The notes: generated from the sequence alone by a model not told the origin. A stretch of DNA of 15,309 bases from Paraprevotella sp. (GCA_017630975.1 JAGBUF010000237.1:1-15309); one strand, 5' to 3'; positions 8,087-15,302 are shown, numbered from the stretch's first letter. Translations and numbers: made by a program.

Positions 8087-8094
8087 TAACTTTG
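8087..8094 (+). promoter_or_regulatory. Possible -7 box for pdxB with almost no leader
   Basis: TAACTTTG matches TAnnTTTG perfectly and ends 4 nt before the pdxB ATG at 8099. The expected start of transcription therefore falls on or beside the start codon, implying a leaderless mRNA. A clear TTG box about 20 nt upstream is missing. Confidence 0.45.
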
Positions 8095-8098
8095 CGCT

Positions 8099-9142
8099 AT
8101 GAAAATAGTTGTTGACGATAAGATTCCTTATATCAGAGAAGCGCTTGCAAAAATTTGCAACAATGTGGTTTACTTAGAGGGCGCAGCCATAACCAACGCG
8201 GATATACTGGATGCTGATGCGCTAATCATTCGCACACGAACCATCTGCAATGAGCAATTACTAAAAAACAGCAAGGTTTCGTTCATTGCAACCGCCACTA
8301 TCGGCTACGATCATTTGGATACCGATTATCTCAAATCAGCCCATATCACATGGACCAATTGTCCGGGATGCAATGCCACCTCAGTAGGACAATACATTCA
8401 TTCATGCCTTTTACTCCTTGAAAAAGAAAAAGGACTCAATCTTTCACAAACTACAATTGGCATTGTCGGGGCGGGCCATGTTGGACAAGCTGTCATCCAA
8501 GCCCTTCGCCCCTTAGGCGTAAAAATACTGGTCAACGACCCTCCTCTACAAGAAAAACTTGAAAAAGCGGGAAACAACACTAATATGTTTACACCTTTAG
8601 AAGTACTCGAGGCTGAATGTAATATTATATCCTTCCACACACCGTTAACAACTAGCGGGAAGTATCCGACATTTCATCTTGCCGACACGGCATTTTTTAG
8701 TCGTTTAAAGAAAAAACCCATTATTATCAACAGCAGTCGTGGTTCAGTAGTTGACAACAATGCCTTAATGGACGCTATCAAAAAGCAACAAATCAAAGAC
8801 GTTATCATTGATACTTGGGAAAACGAACCAAACATCCATCAGGATTTATTACAATCCGCCTATATCGGAACCCCCCATATTGCCGGTTACTCTGCAGATG
8901 GAAAGGCAAATGCAACACGAATGGCTCTTCAAGCATTGTGTAAGCACTTCCACCTTTCAGCACAATTTGAAATACATCCCCCTCAACCGATCTTACCGAA
9001 AGATTTTTCTTCATGGAATACGAAAGAGAAAGCGCTATTTCTTTACAATCCTTACAACGACAGTGAACCGCTAAAAAAGCATCCGGAACGGTTTGAACAT
9101 TACAGAGGAAACTATCCTTTGAGAAGAGAATTTCACTTGTAA
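8099..9142 (+). CDS. pdxB: Erythronate-4-phosphate dehydrogenase
   Basis: PdxB oxidises 4-phospho-erythronate to 2-oxo-3-hydroxy-4-phosphobutanoate, the second step of the DXP-dependent pyridoxal phosphate pathway in the cytosol. The 347-aa protein is a D-2-hydroxyacid dehydrogenase. It opens with MKIVVDDKIPY, has ATATIGYDHLD (64-74), the NAD-binding GIVGAGHVGQ (121-130) with acidic D147, and the catalytic trio R214 (in SSRGSVVDN), E243 (in WENEP) and H260 (in GTPHIAGYSADGKAN). The PHIAGYSADGKA block is especially typical of PdxB. A C-terminal PdxB-type dimerisation segment follows. At 347 residues it is shorter than E. coli PdxB (about 378). Its ATG is the second base pair block after a perfect -7 box, suggesting a leaderless or nearly leaderless mRNA. 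It is separated from acpP by 134 nt. Confidence 0.9.
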   Translation: MKIVVDDKIPYIREALAKICNNVVYLEGAAITNADILDADALIIRTRTICNEQLLKNSKVSFIATATIGYDHLDTDYLKSAHITWTNCPGCNATSVGQYIHSCLLLLEKEKGLNLSQTTIGIVGAGHVGQAVIQALRPLGVKILVNDPPLQEKLEKAGNNTNMFTPLEVLEAECNIISFHTPLTTSGKYPTFHLADTAFFSRLKKKPIIINSSRGSVVDNNALMDAIKKQQIKDVIIDTWENEPNIHQDLLQSAYIGTPHIAGYSADGKANATRMALQALCKHFHLSAQFEIHPPQPILPKDFSSWNTKEKALFLYNPYNDSEPLKKHPERFEHYRGNYPLRREFHL

Positions 9143-9144
9143 TA

Positions 9145-9197
9145 TTGCACAAACTATATATAACTGTGCAAAAAGTAGCTATTTATTTGGCTTTTTT
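9145..9197 (+). terminator. Possible terminator region after pdxB
   Basis: A perfect 7-bp inverted repeat (TTGCACA 9145-9151, TGTGCAA 9165-9171) begins 2 nt after the pdxB stop. Directly after it, an A-tract (9170-9174) and the six T residues at 9192-9197 can form a second, bulged hairpin around AGC...GCT. The second structure ends in a T-tract, so the two together could end pdxB transcription. Neither is GC-rich. Confidence 0.4.
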
Positions 9198-9218
9198 CTT
9201 GTACAAGTGAGAAAAAAG
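9191..9218. repeat. Imperfect inverted repeat with CTTGTACAAG core over the acpP -33 box
   Basis: The perfect 10-bp palindrome CTTGTACAAG (9198-9207) is flanked by CTTTTTT (9191-9197) and, after a 4-nt bulge, AAAAAAG (9212-9218), which pair with each other. The dyad covers the predicted -33 box of acpP, a position typical of an operator, but it may instead be part of the pdxB terminator. Confidence 0.4.
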
Positions 9219-9229
9219 GAGTTACTTTG
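9199..9229 (+). promoter_or_regulatory. Predicted promoter of acpP-fabF-rnc
   Basis: TTG at 9199-9201 and TTACTTTG at 9222-9229 are 20 nt apart and resemble the Bacteroides -33 and -7 boxes; the -7 box misses the second base of TAnnTTTG. Transcription would start near 9234, giving a leader of about 43 nt that is almost all A and T, typical of strongly expressed Bacteroides genes that lack a Shine-Dalgarno sequence. Confidence 0.5.
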
Positions 9230-9276
9230 CACACGATTTACATAAAACATTGTTTAATAATCAAAAAATTAAAATT

Positions 9277-9513
9277 ATGTCTGAATTTGAATCAAGAGTA
9301 AAAGCTATCATCGTTGATAAATTAGGTGTTGATGAAGCTGAAGTAGTTGCAACAGCAAGTTTTACTAACGACTTGGGTGCTGACTCATTGGATACTGTTG
9401 AATTAATCATGGAGTTTGAAAAGGAATTTGGTATCAATATTCCAGACGATCAAGCAGAAAAAATCGCTACTGTAGGTGACGCTATTAGCTTTATTGAAGC
9501 TAACGCTAAGTAA
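9277..9513 (+). CDS. acpP: Acyl carrier protein
   Basis: The 78-aa acidic protein is the carrier of growing acyl chains in type II fatty acid synthesis. The 4'-phosphopantetheine attachment site is S37 in [11 protein letters not shown] (residues 33-43), followed by the recognition helix [15 protein letters not shown] that contacts FabF and other partners. The length and motif are those of AcpP. The ATG at 9277 is preferred over an upstream TTG at 9250 because the [12 protein letters not shown] opening begins there and the leader is A-rich. fabF follows after 14 nt, the usual arrangement. Its acyl-ACP product is also the likely donor for the acyltransferase at 7030-7977. Confidence 0.97.
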   Translation: MSEFESRVKAIIVDKLGVDEAEVVATASFTNDLGADSLDTVELIMEFEKEFGINIPDDQAEKIATVGDAISFIEANAK

Positions 9514-9527
9514 TTTACAGCAACATA

Positions 9528-10793
9528 ATGGAATTAAAAAGAGTTGTAGTAACAGGATTAGGCGCTGTTACTCCATTAGGTAACTCCGTTGAAGAGACAT
9601 GGAAGAACCTCATCAATGGTGTTAGCGGAGCCGGTCCTATTACACATTTTGACTCATCTTTGTTCAAAACTCAGTTTGCATGTGAAGTAAAAAACTTCAA
9701 TGCAGCTGATTTTATGGACAAAAAAGAAGCACGCAAAATTGACTTGTTTACACAATATGCAATTGCTGTAGCAAAGATGGCAGTTGAAGATTCTGGTGTA
9801 AATTTAGATACAGTCAACAAAGACAATATCGGTGTTATTTTTGGTGTATGAAATGGAGGACTTCAAACATTAGAAGACGAAGATGGTGCTTATGCCCGTA
9901 CAGGCAAGGAATTAGGCCCCAAATATAGTCCTTTCTTTATTCCGAAAATGATTACGGATATAGCCAGTGGTCATATTTCAATGATATATGGTTTCCACGG
10001 GCCCAATTATACCACAACATCTGCATGTGCCTCTTCAACCAACGCTTTAGCTGACGCATTCAATCTTATTCGCTTAGGAAAGGCCTCCATGATACTTAGT
10101 GGTGGTTCAGAAGCAGCCATTCGCCCTTCCGGAGTCGGTGGATTCAATGCCATGAGAGCATTATCAACTCGCAACGAAGACCCCTCAACAGCTTCACGAC
10201 CATTCAGCGCCAGTCGCGATGGATTTGTCATGGGCGAAGGTGCAGGTTGCTTGATTTTGGAAGAGTTGGAACATGCTAAAGCACGCGGAGCAAAGATTTA
10301 TGCAGAAATGGTTGGAGCCGGCATGTCTGCCGACGCACATCATATCACAGCCTCACACCCTGAAGGTTTAGGAGCGATACTGGTGATGCAAAGAGCGCTT
10401 GAAGATGCCGAATTAAAACCGGAAGATATTGATTATATCAATGTTCACGGTACCTCCACCCCTGTTGGTGATATCTCCGAAGTAAAAGCCATCAAAGATG
10501 TTTTTGGCAAACATGCTTATGAACTAAGCATCAGTTCTACAAAGTCCATGACCGGACATTTGCTGGGTGCAGCCGGAGCTGTTGAAGCATTGGCAAGTGT
10601 CATGGCTGTAAACCAAGACATCATCCCTCCGACAATCAACCACGAAGAAAATGACAATGATGAAGAAATCGACTACGATTTAAACTTCACATTCAACAAA
10701 GCTCAAGAAAGAACGGTTCGCGCCGCTATGAGCAACACCTTTGGATTTGGAGGACATAACGCTTGTGTTGTATTTAAAAAATACGCTGAGTAA
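9528..10793 (+). pseudogene. fabF: Beta-ketoacyl-ACP synthase II interrupted by one in-frame TGA
   Basis: FabF condenses malonyl-ACP with acyl-ACP in fatty acid elongation. The full frame of 421 residues matches the normal length and has every key residue: nucleophile C167 in TSACASS, H307 in NVHGTSTP, K339 and H344 in STKSMTGHLLGAAG, each four positions beyond the E. coli numbering (163, 303, 335, 340). The frame is broken only by TGA at 9849-9851 (codon 108), between IGVIFGV and NGGLQT. E. coli has Gly at the aligned place (GSGIGG). A single G-to-T change in GGA would create it. As written, translation would give a 107-aa piece without the active site. FabF is normally needed for growth, and this copy sits in the standard acpP-fabF context, so a sequence error is likely, but a real mutation or readthrough cannot be excluded. 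Confidence 0.9.
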
Positions 10794-10794
10794 A

Positions 10795-11757
10795 GTGTAT
10801 ATCAGAGAAATTATAGAAAGAATAAAGCTCCCTTTTAGAAAGAAAAAGGAGCTTTATTCTTCTTTTTATAACATTTTAGGATTCTATCCTATCCACATCA
10901 AATACTACGAGCAAGCCATTCACCATAAATCCTCCTCCATTAAAAAGGAAGGACAATGGGTCAATAACGAACGACTTGAATTCTTAGGGGATGCCATTTT
11001 AGATGCTGTTGTTGGCGACATTGTATTCCATCAATTCAAAGGCAAGCGCGAAGGCTTCCTTACGAACACTCGTAGTAAAATCGTTCAAAGGGAAACACTG
11101 AACCGTTTAGCTATAGAAATTGGATTGGACAAATTGATTATATCGTCTACCCGTAACTCATCCCACAATAGCTATATGTGTGGCAATGCTTTTGAAGCTT
11201 TGATTGGAGCCATCTATTTGGATAGAGGCTATTCCTATTGTATGCGTTTCATTAAAAAACGTATTATTTTCCGACTGATCAACCTTGAAAAGGTGGCATA
11301 TAAAGAAGTCAACTTCAAAAGCAAACTCATTGAATGGGGGCAAAAAAGAAGATATGAAATTACATTTGATTTGATTGAAGAAGGGAAAGAAGGAAACAGT
11401 ACTCCGGTCTTTATCACACAAGTGGCCATTGAAGGTATTGCGTGCTGCTCAGGTAAAGGGTATTCCAAAAAAGAGAGCCAACAATTAGCAGCAAAAGAGA
11501 CACTGAAATTACTCAAGAAATCTCCAACTCTTCTTCAAGAAATCTCTGACAAGAAACAAAATGTTTTGCCCTCCGAACCCATAGAGAGTGAAAGCGATAC
11601 TGCTAACGACGAATCAATAAACAAAGAGATAGAAGAAAATCCGAGTAGCGAATTGTCCAATGGTGAATTTGATTTGTCGAACATCAAGATTTCCAAAGCC
11701 AAACAAAACAAAGAGGATATCATTGCAGCAGCAGAAAACGAGGCCTTTCGTATGTAA
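10795..11757 (+). CDS. rnc: Ribonuclease III
   Basis: RNase III cleaves double-stranded RNA in rRNA maturation and mRNA turnover. The 320-aa product has the signature NERLEFLGDAILD (58-70) with E59, E62 and D66, then KREGFLTNTRSKIVQRETL (84-102), and GNAFEALIGAIYLD (130-143) with E134. A double-stranded RNA-binding domain spans about 172-241 (KSKLIEWGQ ... GYSKKESQQLAAKE). A polar, mostly acidic tail of about 75 residues follows and is not part of the standard enzyme. The start is GTG at 10795, one base after the fabF stop; there is no ATG in frame before the signature, and the other upstream start-type codons lie inside fabF. N131 replaces the Asp found at this metal site in E. coli (D114). 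A 14-bp hairpin lies at 10818-10861. Confidence 0.93.
   Translation: MYIREIIERIKLPFRKKKELYSSFYNILGFYPIHIKYYEQAIHHKSSSIKKEGQWVNNERLEFLGDAILDAVVGDIVFHQFKGKREGFLTNTRSKIVQRETLNRLAIEIGLDKLIISSTRNSSHNSYMCGNAFEALIGAIYLDRGYSYCMRFIKKRIIFRLINLEKVAYKEVNFKSKLIEWGQKRRYEITFDLIEEGKEGNSTPVFITQVAIEGIACCSGKGYSKKESQQLAAKETLKLLKKSPTLLQEISDKKQNVLPSEPIESESDTANDESINKEIEENPSSELSNGEFDLSNIKISKAKQNKEDIIAAAENEAFRM
10818..10861 (+). promoter_or_regulatory. Terminator-like hairpin inside the 5' end of rnc
   Basis: AAGAATAAAGCTCC (10818-10831) and its exact reverse complement (10848-10861) form a perfect 14-bp stem. TTTT (10833-10836) and AAAA (10843-10846) can extend it after one mismatch, leaving a 6-nt loop. A T-rich run with five T (10863-10867) follows. 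It looks like an intrinsic terminator or an RNase III target, but lies within codons 8-23 of rnc. Confidence 0.7.
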
Positions 11758-11787
11758 TCATTTCTTCATGAAACTTAAAAACTGTAT

Positions 11788-11811
11788 AAAGTTAGAATTT
11801 TTGCTAACTTT
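11788..11811. terminator. Hairpin after rnc, probable terminator
   Basis: AAAGTTAG (11788-11795) and CTAACTTT (11804-11811) form a perfect 8-bp stem around an 8-nt loop, 30 nt after the rnc stop, followed by the T-rich CATTTATTTTTG. This fits a weak intrinsic terminator at the end of acpP-fabF-rnc. It has few G-C pairs. Confidence 0.45.
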
Positions 11812-11815
11812 CATT

Positions 11816-11823
11816 TATTTTTG
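11816..11823 (+). promoter_or_regulatory. Possible -7 box of the GH3-lipoprotein operon
   Basis: TATTTTTG matches the TAnnTTTG consensus. Transcription would start near 11828, about 30 nt before the GH3 ATG. No clear TTG box stands at the right distance upstream, so this is only a candidate. Confidence 0.4.
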
Positions 11824-11851
11824 CATGTAATTAGGAAGATTTCATGCAAAA
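11819..11851. repeat. Perfect 9-bp inverted repeat before the GH3 gene
   Basis: TTTTGCATG (11819-11827) and CATGCAAAA (11843-11851) are exact reverse complements with a 15-nt spacer. The left arm overlaps the predicted -7 box and the right arm ends 6 nt before the GH3 start codon. It could be an operator or a leader hairpin that limits translation. Confidence 0.5.
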
Positions 11852-11857
11852 CGCATC

Positions 11858-13366
11858 ATGAACAAGACAAAAATTATCAGCTATTTTCTCGCAAACAGAA
11901 AAAAGCAAATTGAGAAATACAATACACTAAGCGAAGAATTACAGCAGAAGACACTCATTCATCTCATCCACAAAGCCAAACATACACTTTGGGGAACAGA
12001 ACATCATTTTGAAGAGATAAAAGACTATCAATCATTCTGTAAGCATCTTTCTGTAAATACATACGAGGAACTCAAACCATACATTTCCCGTATGCAGGAG
12101 GGAGAAAAAAATATTTTATGGCCCGGAACTATAAAATGGTATGCCAAATCATCCGGTACAACAAATGACAAAAGCAAATTCATTCCTGTCAGCAAAGACA
12201 ACTTAAAAGACACTCACTATCAGGGAGGATTTGATGCCGTTACAATGTATCTGGCCAATAACCCGAATAGTCAATTCTTTAGCGGTAAAGCACTTATCCT
12301 TGGCGGTAGCCACTCTCCCAATTACAATATCGCAAATAGTTTGGTCGGAGACTTGAGTGCCATTCTCATTGAAAACGCCAGCCGGTTTGTCAACCATTTC
12401 CGCATCCCCAAAAAGGAAATTGCATTGCTCAATGACTTTGAGGAAAAAAGAGAAAAAATTGCCAACGCAGCCATCAAGGAAAACATCACGAACTTAAGCG
12501 GCGTCCCTTCATGGATGCTGTCGGTCCTCACGCGCGCATTAGAAATCACTGGCAAGGAACATCTCAATGAAATTTGGCCCAATTTAGAAGTTTTCTTTCA
12601 TGGTGGTGTTGCATTCACACCATATCGGGAGCAATATCAACACCTGATTCCTACAGGAAATATGCATTATATGGAAACATACAATGCCAGCGAAGGATTT
12701 TTCGGACTTCAAACAGATTTGAACGACCCGGCCATGACGCTCATGATAGATTACGGAGTTTTCTACGAATTCATCCCGATGGAAGATATTGAGCAACCAA
12801 ATCCTCGAGTGGTTCCACTATGGGGCGTTGAAGTCGGCAAGAATTATGCCATAGTCATCAGTACGTCCTCAGGACTTTGGAGATATATGATAGGTGATAC
12901 TGTTCGATTTACCCAAAAGGACCCATATAAATTCATCATAACCGGTAGAACAAAATTCTTTATCAATGCCTTTGGTGAGGAGCTCATCGTTGATAATGCA
13001 GAACACGGACTTAAAGAAGCTTGTGCAGCAACAGGCGCACAGGTATTGGAATATACAGCAGCTCCTGTTTTTATGGACAAGAAAGGAAAATGCCGCCACC
13101 AATGGTTGATTGAATTTTCTAAAACACCTGAATCTTTAGACTATTTTGCAGCAGTCTTAGACAAAAAACTTCAGGCCATCAATTCAGACTATGAGGCAAA
13201 AAGATACAAAGACATCACACTGCAACATTTGGAAATCATCCCTGCACGCAAAGGACTTTTCAATGATTGGCTGAAATCTAAAGGAAAATTGGGAGGACAA
13301 CACAAGGTACCACGTTTAAGCAATACACGACAGCATATTGATGAACTTTTATTGATGAACCATTAA
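11858..13366 (+). CDS. GH3-family adenylate-forming acyl-acid amido synthetase-like protein
   Basis: This 502-aa protein belongs to the GH3 family, best known from plants, where it adenylates a carboxylic acid and joins it to an amino acid. Visible motifs are the ATP-binding SSGTTNDKSKF (98-108), HYMETYNASEGFFG (270-283), the Tyr/Asp block WRYMIGDTVRF (341-351), and ITGRTKFFINAFGEEL (361-376), which joins the large N-terminal and small C-terminal domains. The KGKLGGQHKVPRLS ending (475-488) is typical of bacterial members and probably supplies a late catalytic Lys. No transmembrane segment or signal peptide is seen, so it is cytosolic. The acyl substrate and amino acid are unknown. It begins a two-gene unit with the lipoprotein gene 10 nt downstream and follows acpP-fabF-rnc. 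A fatty acyl substrate is a speculation from this context. Confidence 0.88.
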   Translation: MNKTKIISYFLANRKKQIEKYNTLSEELQQKTLIHLIHKAKHTLWGTEHHFEEIKDYQSFCKHLSVNTYEELKPYISRMQEGEKNILWPGTIKWYAKSSGTTNDKSKFIPVSKDNLKDTHYQGGFDAVTMYLANNPNSQFFSGKALILGGSHSPNYNIANSLVGDLSAILIENASRFVNHFRIPKKEIALLNDFEEKREKIANAAIKENITNLSGVPSWMLSVLTRALEITGKEHLNEIWPNLEVFFHGGVAFTPYREQYQHLIPTGNMHYMETYNASEGFFGLQTDLNDPAMTLMIDYGVFYEFIPMEDIEQPNPRVVPLWGVEVGKNYAIVISTSSGLWRYMIGDTVRFTQKDPYKFIITGRTKFFINAFGEELIVDNAEHGLKEACAATGAQVLEYTAAPVFMDKKGKCRHQWLIEFSKTPESLDYFAAVLDKKLQAINSDYEAKRYKDITLQHLEIIPARKGLFNDWLKSKGKLGGQHKVPRLSNTRQHIDELLLMNH

Positions 13367-13376
13367 ACATCTTTTT

Positions 13377-15302
13377 ATGCAGAAAACAATATTTCATCAC
13401 CATATCATACTTCTTTTATCCATAATCATTGCTGGCTGCGCCAGCATTGGTAGTCCGGACGGTGGCGCATATGATGAGACACCACCAAAAGTGGTGAAAT
13501 GTGTTCCTGCAAACATGTCGGTGAACAACAACAAGAAAAAGATCAGTCTGACCTTTGACGAATACATCAATCTTGAAAAAGCGACAGAAAAGGTGGTCAT
13601 ATCTCCTCCGCAAGTGGAAATGCCGGAAATAAACACATCCGGTAAAAAAATCAACATCACTCTCTTTGACAGTTTGCAGAGCAATACAACTTATACCATA
13701 GACTTCTCAGATGCGATAGTAGACTTTAATGAAGGTAACCCCATGGGTAATTTCACTTATTCGTTCGCCACGGGTAACCATATCGATTCTATGGAAGTAT
13801 CGGGCATCTTATTGGAAGCGGAAAATTTAGAACCTATCAAAGGTCTGTTAGTAGGTCTTTACTCAGACTTGTCGGATAGTGCCTTCACAACAAAACCGAT
13901 ACAAAGAGTGTCACGCACCAATAGCAAGGGAGAGTTTATCATCAAAGGTATCGCTCCCGGAAAATATCGTATTTATGCCTTGAACGATATGGATGCCAAT
14001 TTTTACTATAGTCAAAAAAGTGAGAAATTGGCATTTGACACCATCATTATAGAACCTAAAAGCCAAACTGCATACCGCCAAGATACGGTTTGGATAGATA
14101 GTACAAGAATTGACACCATCAAAAACATTTCATATACTCATTTCACTCCTGACAACATCGTTCTTCGGGGATTCACAGAAGATTTCCAAAACCTTCACCT
14201 CCTGAAGGTAGAACGCCCCATCCCTGATAAATTTTCCATTTATTTTACCGGGCCATCAGACACCATCCCGGAAATAAAAGGGTTGAACTTTTCTGGTGTA
14301 GAGAACATTATATTGGAATCATCCTTGCATCATGACACGCTTACCTATTGGATTACTGACACATTGGTTTCCAATATGGACACACTATCCATCAGTATGA
14401 CCTATTTGGATACAGACACACTAAACCAATTAGTCTATCGCACAGATACACTGGATATTACACCTAAAATAACACGTTCTCGTCAACGTAAAGAACTACA
14501 AGAAAAAATAAAAGAGTGGGAGAAAGCACAAGAAAAATTAAAGAAACGTCAAAAGGAGAAATACGAAGCTAAACCCAATCCTTATTTAAGGGAGGAACTG
14601 GTGTGTCAAGTCAAACCTTCTTCACAAATTGCTCCTAACCAAAACGTCACACTTACATTTGACGAACCGATTGCCGAAATGGATTCTTCCGCGTTCCATT
14701 TCTATAAGAAAAAAGATACGTTGTGGATTAAAGAACCTTATCTGTTGCTACCAACGGAAAACTCCATGAGAAGCTACACCTTATACGCTGAATGGCAGCC
14801 AGGAGAAAAGTACAAATTTGAAGTTGACAGCAATGCTGTAAGAAGCATTATAGGAAAGGTCAGTGCACCTATCAAAAAGGAGATTTCCGTCAGTCCGGAA
14901 GATGTATTTGGTTCGCTATTTATTAAGCTGATACTTCCAGACACCGGAGCTGTCGTCCAATTATTGGATAATAGCGACAAAGTCATTCGTGAAACCAAAG
15001 CCGTAGACAATCGTGCTGACTTCTACTACTTGCAACCCAAGGACTATTACATCCGTTTATATATCGACAAGAATGGCGACGGAAAGTGGACTACGGGTAC
15101 ATACGAAAGTGGAACACAACCGGAAGAAGTATTCTATTTCCCCAAACCAATTACATTGAAAGCACTATGGGAGATAGAACAAGACTGGAATGTACGAGGT
15201 ATTCCTATTGAAAAACAGAAACCGGAAGCCATTACCAAACAAAAACCGGAAGCTGAGAAAAAAATCAAACAACGGAATGCTGAAAGAAACAAGAACCGAT
15301 AA
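13377..15302 (+). CDS. Lipoprotein with N-terminal Ig-like (Big_5) domain and internal coiled coil
   Basis: The 641-aa product has a signal peptide (HHHIILLLSIIIAG) and lipobox IIAGC, so C21 would be lipidated and the protein sent to the periplasm or outer membrane. An Ig-like domain of the Big_5 type covers about 35-132 (TPPKVVKCVPANMS, LTFDEYI, YTIDFSDAIVDFNEGN). A carboxypeptidase-regulatory-like fold follows at about 139-205 (TNSKGEFIIKGIAPGKYRIYAL). A beta-rich region with repeated DTL steps (320-359) leads to a charged helix (about 368-398). A second Ig-like segment (about 408-500) and a C-terminal domain with a DKNGDGKW loop (564-571) finish it before a basic tail with two QKPEA copies. 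The role is unknown; a structural or sensing surface part is a guess. It is probably co-transcribed with the GH3 gene. Confidence 0.8.
   Translation: MQKTIFHHHIILLLSIIIAGCASIGSPDGGAYDETPPKVVKCVPANMSVNNNKKKISLTFDEYINLEKATEKVVISPPQVEMPEINTSGKKINITLFDSLQSNTTYTIDFSDAIVDFNEGNPMGNFTYSFATGNHIDSMEVSGILLEAENLEPIKGLLVGLYSDLSDSAFTTKPIQRVSRTNSKGEFIIKGIAPGKYRIYALNDMDANFYYSQKSEKLAFDTIIIEPKSQTAYRQDTVWIDSTRIDTIKNISYTHFTPDNIVLRGFTEDFQNLHLLKVERPIPDKFSIYFTGPSDTIPEIKGLNFSGVENIILESSLHHDTLTYWITDTLVSNMDTLSISMTYLDTDTLNQLVYRTDTLDITPKITRSRQRKELQEKIKEWEKAQEKLKKRQKEKYEAKPNPYLREELVCQVKPSSQIAPNQNVTLTFDEPIAEMDSSAFHFYKKKDTLWIKEPYLLLPTENSMRSYTLYAEWQPGEKYKFEVDSNAVRSIIGKVSAPIKKEISVSPEDVFGSLFIKLILPDTGAVVQLLDNSDKVIRETKAVDNRADFYYLQPKDYYIRLYIDKNGDGKWTTGTYESGTQPEEVFYFPKPITLKALWEIEQDWNVRGIPIEKQKPEAITKQKPEAEKKIKQRNAERNKNR

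Noticed and set aside
9849..9851. TGA in fabF as selenocysteine or a reassigned code
   Set aside because: The aligned residue is Gly, not Cys, I see no insertion element after it, and TGA serves as the normal stop of glf in the same window, so a code change is unlikely.
9948..10793. Second half of fabF as a separate gene starting at ATG 9948
   Set aside because: It would lack the first 140 residues of the synthase fold, has no visible ribosome site, and the frame is continuous with the first half.
10741..10794. rnc start at TTG 10741 inside fabF
   Set aside because: The extra residues resemble no RNase III, and GTG 10795 directly after the fabF stop gives the expected N-terminus.
13437..13469. 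TGCGCCA/TGGCGCA inverted repeat near the lipoprotein start
   Set aside because: It is only 7 bp with a 19-nt loop in codons just after the lipobox, and the small-residue codons there (Gly, Ala, Ser) explain the GC-rich bases.
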